Assembly (NCBI GenBank): GCA_030683155.1
Contig: JAUXMV010000107.1
Location: forward strand, 1-64,000
From: Bacteroidales bacterium
Lineage (GTDB): Bacteria > Bacteroidota > Bacteroidia > Bacteroidales > F082
Direction of reading: 5' to 3'
Length of the DNA: 64,000 nucleotides
The notes beneath the pieces were generated by a model, which had not been told where the DNA came from, did not search any database, and worked only from the letters and a program-made list of their open reading frames with translations. Below are positions 42,581-52,100 of the stretch, one piece after another; position 1 is the stretch's first letter; each line of letters begins with the position of its first letter. A program made the translations under genes and the position numbers.

Positions 42581-43936
42581 TTATCTGACGATAATTTTTT
42601 GAGTCTTTCTCTTATTGTTGTGCAATACTTCTAAAATGTAAGTGCCTGAATTATATCCGGAAAGGTATATTGTAGTTTTCTTTTCCTGACTTGAAAACTC
42701 ATTTGTCAGCTTTCCATTCATGTTATAGATTCTGATGATTGAACCTTGAACCGCTTCAATATGAATAAAATCACTGGTCGGATTTGGGTATACTGCAATA
42801 ACAGTTCCCGAATTATCTGAGACATTATCGACTACCGTTACCGTAAAGGATTCTGGCAGATTAAGATCATTCACCATCAGATCATGGAGTCCGACAGCAG
42901 TATTAAAAGGAATAGTGAAAACAGCAGTCAGCGAATTATTGGTTAAAACTGTTACTGATGAAGCAAAAAACTGGAATGGTAAACTTCCTGAATAAGCCAT
43001 TGATACCGAAGGTGTTGTGCCAATCCAAAAAGTATTCTCTGCTGTAATGGTCACTTCAACGGTTTCTCCTTTAGCTGCAAAGTTGGGGACGATTGCAATC
43101 AATGATGGAATTAATTGGTTCACAGTAAATGCATTAGCAAGAACTAAATCGTTCACCAAAACATCATATGCACCAGGGGTTGCTGTTGGTGAAATACTGA
43201 AATTTGCCTGTAGCTGCGTATTTGAAGCAACACTTACAGCACCGGATTCAATAAAAATGTTTGTTGTACCGCTTTTACGAAGCCTCACAACAGGTGTTGT
43301 CCCTGCCCAATTTGTATTTTGCCCTGTAATGGTAAGGGTAGGGGAGCTTCCCTGATCGGCTTGACTAGGCAAAACACTTAAGAGAGTTGCAGGTGCCATG
43401 GCATTTACTCCGAGAGTTGTGCGGTAAACAACATCACCGGAAGTTCCTCCATCTCCATTCGCAGCGTTAAGTGCGGCATAAAAGGTAATCTGTCCTATAT
43501 CAGTTGCAGGTGCTGTCCAGTTTACGTTCCATGAATTTGAATTCCCGGATGGTGTTGTGCCTGCAAAGAGATGTGTAACAGCTTTGTTTTGGTTAACCAG
43601 CTTTGTTCGTGTGCTTTCTGTAATTGCAAACGTTCCTACTTTTTGTCCTGAACTGTTTTCTGCTGTTAATTCAAAGCCAAATCGAACTACACCTGTATGT
43701 ACACCACTCACTGTAATCTGATAGGTTTGTCCGGGTGTGTATCCCTGAGATGGAATGGTAGAAGTAATCCAGCCGGATTGATTAATCGCTGCACCAGTAT
43801 GGCATGACGTGCATGTTTGGTTGCTGTCACCAGGACTTCCTGAGTGACCACCAGGACTTCCGCTACTGCTTGCATATAACAATAATGCTATTGGAAGACC
43901 TATTAATACTGCAAAAATTTTGTAGAATTTATTCAT
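42581..43936 (-). CDS. Type IX secreted protein with one haem-c motif (choice-of-anchor V)
   Basis: 451 residues. Signal peptide (FAVLIGLPIALLLYASSSG), then GSPGDSNQTCTSCHTGAAIN with a CxxCH haem-binding motif (residues about 42-46), a Reeler/choice-of-anchor V domain (50-190; YQITVSGVHTGVVRFGFELT), two IPT-like Ig repeats (about 195-280 and 282-365; LTITGQNTNWAGTTPVVRL, TITAENTFWIGTTPSVSM), and a type IX sorting domain (VIAVYPNPTSDFIHIEA to KTQKIIVR). The single CxxCH suggests a surface or periplasmic c-type haem, unless the haem is not loaded. A terminator and -7 box flank the gene. Confidence 0.85.
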   Translation of the reverse strand: MNKFYKIFAVLIGLPIALLLYASSSGSPGGHSGSPGDSNQTCTSCHTGAAINQSGWITSTIPSQGYTPGQTYQITVSGVHTGVVRFGFELTAENSSGQKVGTFAITESTRTKLVNQNKAVTHLFAGTTPSGNSNSWNVNWTAPATDIGQITFYAALNAANGDGGTSGDVVYRTTLGVNAMAPATLLSVLPSQADQGSSPTLTITGQNTNWAGTTPVVRLRKSGTTNIFIESGAVSVASNTQLQANFSISPTATPGAYDVLVNDLVLANAFTVNQLIPSLIAIVPNFAAKGETVEVTITAENTFWIGTTPSVSMAYSGSLPFQFFASSVTVLTNNSLTAVFTIPFNTAVGLHDLMVNDLNLPESFTVTVVDNVSDNSGTVIAVYPNPTSDFIHIEAVQGSIIRIYNMNGKLTNEFSSQEKKTTIYLSGYNSGTYILEVLHNNKRKTQKIIVR

Positions 43937-43979
43937 AAATGATTGTTTTTATAGGTTTATTTAGAACGCGTCTAAATTA

Positions 43980-43987
43980 CAAAAATA
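43980..43987 (-). promoter_or_regulatory. -7 box (TATTTTTG) of the haem-motif gene
   Basis: Minus-strand TATTTTTG fits TAnnTTTG, 44 bp before the start. Confidence 0.4.
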
Positions 43988-44016
43988 AATCATTCTACAA
44001 ATAGTTTCCCGAAAAT

Positions 44017-45801
44017 TTACATTTTTTCTGGCATTTGCATTCCAAGCAGGCCTCCAGCTTTACGCAAAGTAAAAGCAACAAAGCTGCATAAGTGTATGCG
44101 GAATGCTCTTAGCTTTAAATTTTCTTCTTTTAAAATGGGCTCTGTCTGATAAAACTGATTGAATTCTTTTGCCAGCTCATACATGTAATTGGCAATGAGT
44201 GCAGGACTTCTGTTTTCGCCAGATTGAGCTAACACAACGGGAAACTGACTCAGCAACCTGATCAAACTCTTTTCCTTGAAAGGCAATTGTTTTATGATAA
44301 AGGAAGAATCATCAGTATTAATGCCAGATTCAATTGCTTTTCTCAGAATTGATCTGATTCGTGCATGTGTATATTGAACGAAAGGACCTGTATTTCCATT
44401 AAAATCAATCGACTCAGCAGGATTGAAAAGCATGGTTTTCTTTGGATCAACTTTTAAAATGAAATATTTAAGTGCGCCCATTCCAATCTGATAAAACAGC
44501 TTATCTGCTTCATCTGCCTCAAGATCAGTCGATTTTCCTAGCTCAGTTGTCGTCTGCCGGGCAGTTTCGATCATCTCATTCATCAGGTCATCTGCATCGA
44601 CAACAGTCCCTTCACGCGATTTCATTTTGCCTGCCGGAAGTTCAACCATTCCATAGGATAAATGTTCGATGGCATCTGCCCATGAACGGCCTAGTTTTTT
44701 CAAAACCAGCTTCAGCACATCAAAATGATAATTCTGCTCGTTTCCAACCACATAGATCATTTTTTCAGAAGGGTACTCATCCATGCGCAACTGCGCAGTT
44801 CCAAGATCCTGTGTCATATAAACAGATGTTCCGTCGGCACGCATCAAAAGTTTTTCATCCAGTCCGTCAGCGGTGAGATCGCACCAAATGCTTCCTCCTT
44901 CTTTCTGATAAAGAATGCCATCTTCAAGACCTTTTAGAACAAGCTCTTTGCCAAGCAGATAGGTTTGAGATTCGTAATAAATATGGTCAAAATCAACACC
45001 CATTTTCTCATAGGTCTGATCGAAACCTTCATAAACCCATCCATTCATTGTCTCCCAAAGCTTCTTTGTTTCATGTTCGCCAGCTTCCCACTGACGCAGC
45101 ATTTCCTGTGCTTCAGCCATGAGTGGTGCTCTTTTGGCTGCTTCATCGGCGGCAAAACCCTGATCGACCAAATCGGCAACCTGCAGTTTCAACTCTTTGT
45201 CGAAACGTACATACATCTCGCCAACAAGTTTATCCCCTTTTATGCCAGCCTGTTCAGGCGCTACCTGTCCCCATTTTTGCCATGCCAGCATGGATTTACA
45301 AATATGGATGCCGCGGTCGTTGACAAGGTTCACTTTAACAACTTCATAGCCATTAGCTTTCAATATTTCAGCTACACTATAGCCAAGCAAATTATTGCGA
45401 ATATGTCCAAGGTGAAGCGGTTTGTTTGTATTGGGGGACGAATATTCGATAACAATTCGTTTTCCCTGACCTTTTTTTGTTGTTCCGAAATCGCTGTTAT
45501 CTGACATTTCTGTAAAGAATTTCAGCCAATAGCTGTCGTCAATAACCAGATTCAGAAAACCTTTAACAACATTGAATCTATTGAGTTCCGGCAGAATTTC
45601 AACCATTTTGCTGCCTATTTCAGTGGCAAGCATTTCCGGCGATTTTTTCAGATCTTTTGTAAATGGAAACACAACAATAGTCACATCACCTTCGAACTCT
45701 TGTCTCGTTTTCTGAAAAACTACATGTTGAAGGTCGGGTTGCTTTTGATAAAGCATTTGGAAGGCCTCGACAAAAGCCTTTTTAAGAATGGAATCGAGCA
45801 T
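44017..45801 (-). CDS. argS: Arginine--tRNA ligase
   Basis: 594 residues, normal length. N-terminal Add-1 tRNA-recognition domain (1-110), class I core with HIGH-type PNTNKPLHLGHIRNNLLG (about 130-147), SMVELPAGKMKSREGTVVDA (the KMSKS-like loop, as KMKSR), and a DALR anticodon-binding domain (about 475-594; GPFVQYTHARIRSIL). It charges tRNA-Arg. The start ATG at 45801 is preceded by AAGGAAATTA, a good ribosome-binding site, and a -7 box. Confidence 0.97.
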   Translation of the reverse strand: MLDSILKKAFVEAFQMLYQKQPDLQHVVFQKTRQEFEGDVTIVVFPFTKDLKKSPEMLATEIGSKMVEILPELNRFNVVKGFLNLVIDDSYWLKFFTEMSDNSDFGTTKKGQGKRIVIEYSSPNTNKPLHLGHIRNNLLGYSVAEILKANGYEVVKVNLVNDRGIHICKSMLAWQKWGQVAPEQAGIKGDKLVGEMYVRFDKELKLQVADLVDQGFAADEAAKRAPLMAEAQEMLRQWEAGEHETKKLWETMNGWVYEGFDQTYEKMGVDFDHIYYESQTYLLGKELVLKGLEDGILYQKEGGSIWCDLTADGLDEKLLMRADGTSVYMTQDLGTAQLRMDEYPSEKMIYVVGNEQNYHFDVLKLVLKKLGRSWADAIEHLSYGMVELPAGKMKSREGTVVDADDLMNEMIETARQTTTELGKSTDLEADEADKLFYQIGMGALKYFILKVDPKKTMLFNPAESIDFNGNTGPFVQYTHARIRSILRKAIESGINTDDSSFIIKQLPFKEKSLIRLLSQFPVVLAQSGENRSPALIANYMYELAKEFNQFYQTEPILKEENLKLRAFRIHLCSFVAFTLRKAGGLLGMQMPEKM

Positions 45802-45821
45802 TAATTTCCTTTTTGAGTGGA

Positions 45822-45829
45822 CAAAATTA
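45822..45829 (-). promoter_or_regulatory. -7 box (TAATTTTG) of argS
   Basis: Minus-strand TAATTTTG, 20 bp before the start; 45830-46076 otherwise shows only AT-rich divergent promoter DNA. Confidence 0.45.
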
Positions 45830-46076
45830 GAAAAAGATGTTTAACAGAAAAGAATTAAGTTTATTAACCACTGCACAAGCTTTGTCAATGCATCATTTAT
45901 GTGTTGTTCAAAATGTACCTGAATGATTCATCAAACCCTTCTTTTTCTTCAATTTCACTTCATTTTTTTTCTTTTATTGTTATTTATTTAACAATATAAA
46001 TGATTAATATACAGATAAATAGAAAATAGTTTTAATAATATTTTAAAAAAATGCATATATTTTAGGATGAAAAACA

Positions 46077-46084
46077 TACATTTG
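46077..46084 (+). promoter_or_regulatory. -7 box (TACATTTG) of the P-loop enzyme gene
   Basis: TACATTTG fits TAnnTTTG, 41 bp before the ATG at 46126, which also has AAAGG as ribosome-binding site at 46114-46118. Confidence 0.45.
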
Positions 46085-46125
46085 CGACATAAAAATTAAT
46101 CTTTTCATTATTAAAGGTATATTCT

Positions 46126-47463
46126 ATGAAGAAAAATGTAATTATCATAGGTGCTGCTGGAAGAGACTTCCATAACTTCAACACCTATTTTCGCGGAAAC
46201 AACTTATACAATGTCGTAGCATTTACAGCTGCTCAGATTCCTGATATTGACGGCAGAAAATATCCGGCCGCTCTTGCCGGAGATTTGTATCCAGAGGGCA
46301 TTCCTATCTTCGCCGAAGAGAACCTTCCTGCACTTATCAAAGACCTCAAAGTAGATGATTGTGTGTTTTCATATAGCGATGTAACTTATCATAAAGTGAT
46401 GAGTATGAGCGCTATTGTGAATGCTGCCGGTGCAAACTTTATGCTATTGGGCCCTAAAGACACCATGGTGAAAAGTACAAAACCTGTAATTGCTGTTGGT
46501 GCGGTGCGCACAGGATGTGGCAAGAGCCAAACGTCGCGTAAAGTGATTGAATATTTTCTGGAAAAAGGACTGAAAGTTGTAGCCGTTCGCCATCCAATGC
46601 CTTATGGCGACCTTGTGGCTCAAAAAGTACAGCGTTTTGCAAAAGTTGAAGACCTTGCCTTGCACAAATGTACAGTTGAGGAAATGGAAGAATATGAACC
46701 ACATGTAGTGCGTGGAAACGTTATCTATGCAGGTGTTGATTATGAAGCAATTTTACGTGCTGCTGAAAATGATCCTGATGGCTGCGATGTTGTACTTTGG
46801 GATGGTGGAAATAATGACTTTCCATTCTATCAGCCTGATCTGAATATAACTGTTGTTGACCCACACCGTCCGGGACATGAATTATCCTACTATCCGGGTG
46901 AAGTGACACTTCGATTGGCGGATGTTGTTGTGATCAATAAAATGGATAGTGCCGGACCAGAAGCAATTCAAACAGTTCGTGAGAATATACAAAAGGTAAA
47001 CCCAAAAGCGATTGTTATTGATGGAGCTTCACCGATAAAAGTTGATGATCCAAAAATCATCAAGGGCAAACGTGTGCTTGTTGTTGAAGATGGTCCAACC
47101 TTAACACATGGTGAAATGAAAATTGGTGCTGGTACTGTTGCTGCTCAGAAATTTGGTGCTGCTGAAATGGTTGATCCACGTCCATTCCTCGTTGGAAAAC
47201 TTGCTGAAACATTTGCTATTTATCCAAATATCGGCACTTTGCTTCCAGCGATGGGCTACGGCGAGCAACAACTTAGAGACCTTGAAGCTACCATCAACAA
47301 TACCGATTGCGATTCAGTTGTTATTGGTACTCCAATCGATCTTAACCGTATTGTGAAGATCAATAAACCAAACACGCGTGTTTATTATGATTTGCAAGAA
47401 ATTGGTTTCCCAAATCTAGATGAAGTACTCACAGAGTTTGTTCAAAAACATAAGTTGTTGTAG
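46126..47463 (+). CDS. Cyclic 2,3-diphosphoglycerate synthase-like P-loop protein
   Basis: 445 residues. N-terminal region KNVIIIGAAGRDFHNFNTYF (4-23), PALAGDLYPEG near 48, then the P-loop GAVRTGCGKSQTSR (125-138) and DVVLWDGGNNDFPF near 225, and a late GMGYGEQQL region. This matches the family named after archaeal cyclic 2,3-diphosphoglycerate synthetase, but bacterial members lack proof of that activity and are also annotated as GTPases. In archaea it makes a thermoprotectant. The gene is monocistronic with strong promoter and terminator, suggesting steady expression. Confidence 0.8.
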   Translation: MKKNVIIIGAAGRDFHNFNTYFRGNNLYNVVAFTAAQIPDIDGRKYPAALAGDLYPEGIPIFAEENLPALIKDLKVDDCVFSYSDVTYHKVMSMSAIVNAAGANFMLLGPKDTMVKSTKPVIAVGAVRTGCGKSQTSRKVIEYFLEKGLKVVAVRHPMPYGDLVAQKVQRFAKVEDLALHKCTVEEMEEYEPHVVRGNVIYAGVDYEAILRAAENDPDGCDVVLWDGGNNDFPFYQPDLNITVVDPHRPGHELSYYPGEVTLRLADVVVINKMDSAGPEAIQTVRENIQKVNPKAIVIDGASPIKVDDPKIIKGKRVLVVEDGPTLTHGEMKIGAGTVAAQKFGAAEMVDPRPFLVGKLAETFAIYPNIGTLLPAMGYGEQQLRDLEATINNTDCDSVVIGTPIDLNRIVKINKPNTRVYYDLQEIGFPNLDEVLTEFVQKHKLL

Positions 47464-47485
47464 AACAGCAGAATAAATTACAAAG

Positions 47486-47513
47486 AAAGGCAGCCAAAAG
47501 GTTGCCTTTTTTT
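47486..47513 (+). terminator. Terminator of the P-loop enzyme gene
   Basis: AAAGGCAGCC (47486-47495) pairs with GGTTGCCTTT (47500-47509) with one G-U pair, followed by T residues, 23 bp after the stop codon. Confidence 0.85.
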
Positions 47514-47712
47514 ATGTCTTTCTTCTTATGACTGCGATATTCTTTTTGACAAATTATTTCATCAGGAAATTGCTGCAAGAATGGTTGCAATATTTTTTTT
47601 GGACTTTCGTTTTCGTTTATCACGCAATAATTCTCATATCTTTCGATTATCGACTTCATATTTATTCTGATACGAAATTTATTTATTCAAGAATTTTCCT
47701 TAGAAGAAAGCT

Positions 47713-48870
47713 ATGAAACATTGTCAAAGGAAATCGGAAAAAATATGGGTTTTGATAATCCTTATTGTGTTTTTCTCGAATTTTAAGAAACTCCATTCTC
47801 AAGAAAAGCAACCAGCAAAGCAATATCCTTTCGTAAGTTTTAAATATGGTTATGGAAGTGTAATTCCAACAACAGATTTCGTTAAAGGAGAAAATCAAAC
47901 AGGAGAACCAATTAAGAACTTTCAGTTTACAACGGTAAAACTGGGATGGCAAAATCCGGGCTACAAAAACTGGCAAAAGATTTATAAAGGGCCTACATAT
48001 GGTGTAGGTTTTTATATTGCTGATTTCTATCGTCCGGACGAAATGGGGAAACCATTTGCTGCATACGGTTTTTTTGGAATTCCGGCATTAAGGGTTAAGA
48101 ATTTTTCATTGCTTACTGAGTTTCAATATGGGATGGCATGGAACTGGAATCACTACGACCCAGTTTCAAATCCGGATAACCTTGCGATAGGATCACCTAT
48201 TACAGTTTTTTTAGATATCGGAATCAACGCTGGTTTTCCTATTAGCAGACACTTAGATTTTTCGGGAGGCATCAGTTTCACACATTTTTCCAATGGAGGT
48301 TTTGAAAGGCCAAATCGTGGAGTAAATCTATATTCGCCTCATATTGAATTGAAATACCATATTAACGGCAGACCCGATCTTGGTGCGATTAAAAAACCCG
48401 GAAGACTTGAAAGAACCAATGAGTTGTATTTCATGCTTGGTTATGGTGACCATCAAATAGTGGAGTATGAGTTAGATACAAATTATTTCGCAGTTGGAGG
48501 AGTTGGGGTTTTCTATACTATGCAACATTCCAATGCCTTCAAATCAGGTCCTGGGATTGATTTTAATTTTTGGTGGGCTCTAACTGCTTTAGAGGATGGC
48601 AGTCACGGAAAAGTGGGGTGGGACAACCTTACAGTTGGTTTAATTTACCAGCCTGAGCTTATTGTTGGAAGGCTCGCACTCACTGGTGGCCTTGGAATAT
48701 ATGCCCGACATGCAGCATATGGCAATTTTAATCAAACTTATCAGCGATTGGGTGCAAGGATTCATCTCACAAAAAACATTTCGTTGGGCGTTAACGTAAG
48801 AGCCATAAATTTCATGTTGGCTGAATTTTTGGAGTTCAACACAGGATATCGTTTAAGTTGGGTAAGATAA
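47713..48870 (+). CDS. PagL-like lipid A deacylase (acyloxyacyl hydrolase family)
   Basis: 385 residues. After an N-terminal hydrophobic segment (ILIIVFFSNFKKLHSQEKQ, likely signal) the protein is an outer-membrane beta-barrel: FKYGYGSVIPTTDF, YGVGFYIADF, TEFQYGMAWNWNHY, and FTHFSNGGFERPNRG, where His and Ser match the PagL catalytic pair. PagL removes the 3-O acyl chain of lipid A. A long N-terminal region, not usual in PagL, precedes the barrel, and the hybrid regulator gene follows 306 bp downstream, possibly responding to envelope state. Confidence 0.75.
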   Translation: MKHCQRKSEKIWVLIILIVFFSNFKKLHSQEKQPAKQYPFVSFKYGYGSVIPTTDFVKGENQTGEPIKNFQFTTVKLGWQNPGYKNWQKIYKGPTYGVGFYIADFYRPDEMGKPFAAYGFFGIPALRVKNFSLLTEFQYGMAWNWNHYDPVSNPDNLAIGSPITVFLDIGINAGFPISRHLDFSGGISFTHFSNGGFERPNRGVNLYSPHIELKYHINGRPDLGAIKKPGRLERTNELYFMLGYGDHQIVEYELDTNYFAVGGVGVFYTMQHSNAFKSGPGIDFNFWWALTALEDGSHGKVGWDNLTVGLIYQPELIVGRLALTGGLGIYARHAAYGNFNQTYQRLGARIHLTKNISLGVNVRAINFMLAEFLEFNTGYRLSWVR

Positions 48871-49176
48871 AAAACACAGCAGGGGAGAGTTACATACTTT
48901 ATTCGTTTAGTAATCTTTCCATTTCCTGATTAATATGTTGGCAAATTGATTTGTTTTGGAAGAATTAAGCTTTTGTATTCATCTAAAATATTCATATTTA
49001 AGTATATACAGTTTGCATTTCTTGTCAAAGCGTTTGTAAAAAAAATTAAAACTTCCATATTATGTAATTAAACTTATTTTTGAATGTATATTCGCACAAG
49101 CAGAAAAGGTATTTGAAATATCTTTTTATTTTTTTAATGGCTTTGATCGATATAAGTTTGATTTTTAAAAATTAAA
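48871..49176. other. AT-rich gap before the hybrid regulator
   Basis: 306 bp without a gene. A -7-like box (TATTTTTG) lies at 49075-49082, 95 bp before the regulator's start, which would give a long leader. The rest holds A/T runs only. Confidence 0.4.
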
Positions 49177-52100
49177 ATGAGGGTTTATGTTCATTTCATT
49201 TTTAACTTGAGCAAGGACTTTTTCTTTGTTGTACTTTTTCTTTTTTCTTTTTTTATTTCTTTACTCTCTTTTGCACAGAATACAGCGACTCAAAATTTAA
49301 GTTTCAAGCATTTAACCATTGATGATGGGCTCTCTCAAAATGCCGTTTTTGCCATTTTGCAGGACAGCAAGGGATTTATGTGGTTTGGTACCAAAGATGG
49401 GCTGAACAGGTATGATGGATATAATTTCATGATTTTCCAGCACAATCCATTTGATTCAACAACGCTTTCAAGTAATTTTATTACAAGGCTTTATGAAGAC
49501 AGAATAGGCAATATCTGGATAGGGACAATTGATGCCGGAGTTAATGTTATCCACAAACTGACAGGTAAGTTACTAAGGGTGAAAATAGAGACTTCTGACT
49601 CAACACTCGGAGCTCGATTTGAAGTTAAAGCCATTGCAGAAGATGATGATGGAAGTATTTGGCTGGGAACGAAAGGCGATGGTATGTTTAAACTTTCAAA
49701 TATCAATTTGGAAACTAACAATTGGCAAGTTAGACATTTCACTCATCAGTCCGGTAAAACAAACTTTTTAAGCAGCAACACAATTAATGATATCAAAATT
49801 GAAGGCCCAGTGATTTGGATTGCCACCCCAGATGGTTTAAACAAGTTTGACACAGATAATGAGCAGTTCAGCTTTTATGAAATTCACTCCAGGCATCCAC
49901 AGGCTCCGACGAACAGCAATATACCAGACGGAATAAGCACGATATATGAAACCCGAAACAAGGATTTGTGGCTTGGTACGATAAGTGGTTTGGTAAAATT
50001 TGATAGAAAGAGCGGGAAATATGAAGTTCATAATCATCATTATGAAATATATCGTTACGGCTGGGGCGCCGTGTCGCGCATGATTGAAGATAAAGAAGGC
50101 TATCTGTGGATCGCTACCCCTGGCGAATTGATGCGGTTTAACCCTTCATTAAAAAGTTTTGAGTTTTTTCGGAATGACCCGCTCAATCCCAAATCTATCA
50201 GTTATAACGCAATCTCAAGCTTGTTTATTGACAAAACCGATATTCTTTGGATTGGTACAACAGGAATGGGGCTTTCTATACACGATCCAAAAGCGCAAAA
50301 GTTCAAACTATACAACAGAAAGCCTGAGCCTGATTCCCGCATTTCCGGGTTTAGTATAAAGTCAATTTTGGAAGATCATGATGGAAATATCTGGATTGGA
50401 ACAGATGTTTTAAACCGTTGGGAAAGAGGACGTGATCGTTTTATTAGTTACGAAAAGTCTTCTGATAGTTTAAATGCTTTTGGCAATACAAACGTGTTTA
50501 TGATGATCACAACGGAAAACAAATACTTGTGGAATGCCACGACAGAAGGTTTGTTCCGCTATGAATTAAACACAGGTGTTTCTAAGCATTACCGACACCA
50601 TCCTGCAAAAATAAAGGGCTTGCCTCAAAAAGAAGTTTATGCAGTTTTTGAAGACCATAAAGGGCGGATACTTTTGCTGACCGAAAACTATCTTTGCTGG
50701 CTCACTAATCAAGAAGAAGGAATTTTTGAGTGTATCAGGTACCAGACAGGGCCATCCTACGGACAACAAGTCAGGCCTGTTATTTTTGAAGATGTACAGA
50801 ACCGGGTATGGCTTGGTACAAAGGATGGATTGATGCTTTTAAACGATGATCGGAAAACATTCAAAGTGTTTAAAAATGACCCAAAAAACCTGACCAGCCT
50901 GAACAACAACCTTATTAAATCAATTTGTGCCGACCCACTTGAGCCTCAGCGCTTTCTCTGGATTGGCACGAATGGCGGACTTAATCGTTTTGATATAGAT
51001 AATGAAACATTTGAATATTATACTGAGGAAGATGGCTTGCCTAATAATGTTTTATATGGTATTTTGCATGATAAGGAAAACAGGCTTTGGCTGAGCACCA
51101 ACAAGGGAATTTCGTGTTTTGACCCAAAAACAAAAACATTCAGAAATTTTGACGCAAAGGATGGTTTGCAAAGCAACGAATTCAATACAGGCGCTTATTA
51201 CCGCAGCAAAAGCGGCGAGTTGTTTTTTGGAGGTATCAAAGGCCTTAATTATTTTTATCCCCATGAGATTGAAGGCAATCCAAATATTCCCGCCATTGTT
51301 TTAACCAGTTTGAAATTAGGCGATCAATATATTACACCACAACAACATCCATCGGTGTTGAAAAACAGTTTAGCAGAAACCAGCGTAATTAAAATTAATT
51401 TTGACAATAGCTTGATAAGTTTTGAGTTTGCTGCGCTTGATTATTCTGCCCCGGAGAAAAATCAATATGCCTACTTTCTTGAGAATTATAATAATAACTG
51501 GATTTATTCGGGTACTGTTCGTGCCGCAACCTATACAAATTTACCTCCGGGAGAATATGTTTTCAGGGTAAAGGGTTCGAATAACGATGGTGTCTGGAAC
51601 GAAAATGGCATTGCAATAAAACTTATAATTATGCCGCCATGGTGGGCTACCTGGTGGGCTTATTTGATCTATGGACTTCTGTCTTTTTCAATTCTTTTAG
51701 TCATAAGGCGCTATGAAATGAACCGATTACGACTAAGAAACCAACTGGAAGTAGAGAAAATTGAAACCGATTCACTGAGAAAGATGGATCATTTGAAATC
51801 GCATTTTTTCGCAAATATTTCTCATGAATTTAGAACACCTCTAACACTGATTCTGGGTCAGATCGAGAATGTAATGACTTCAGAAGTTGATGCTGGAATA
51901 AAAACAAGGCTACAGGTTGCAAAAAGAAATTCTCAAAGATTGTTAACTCTTATCAATCAGTTGCTTGATCTTTCAAAACTCGAGTCCGGAAAGATGGAGT
52001 TAGAGGTCTCAAGACATAATATTGTTTCATTTTTGAAAAGTCTTTTTTACACTTTCGAATTTTATGCAGTTTCGAAGCATCTGCATCTTCATTTTCATTC

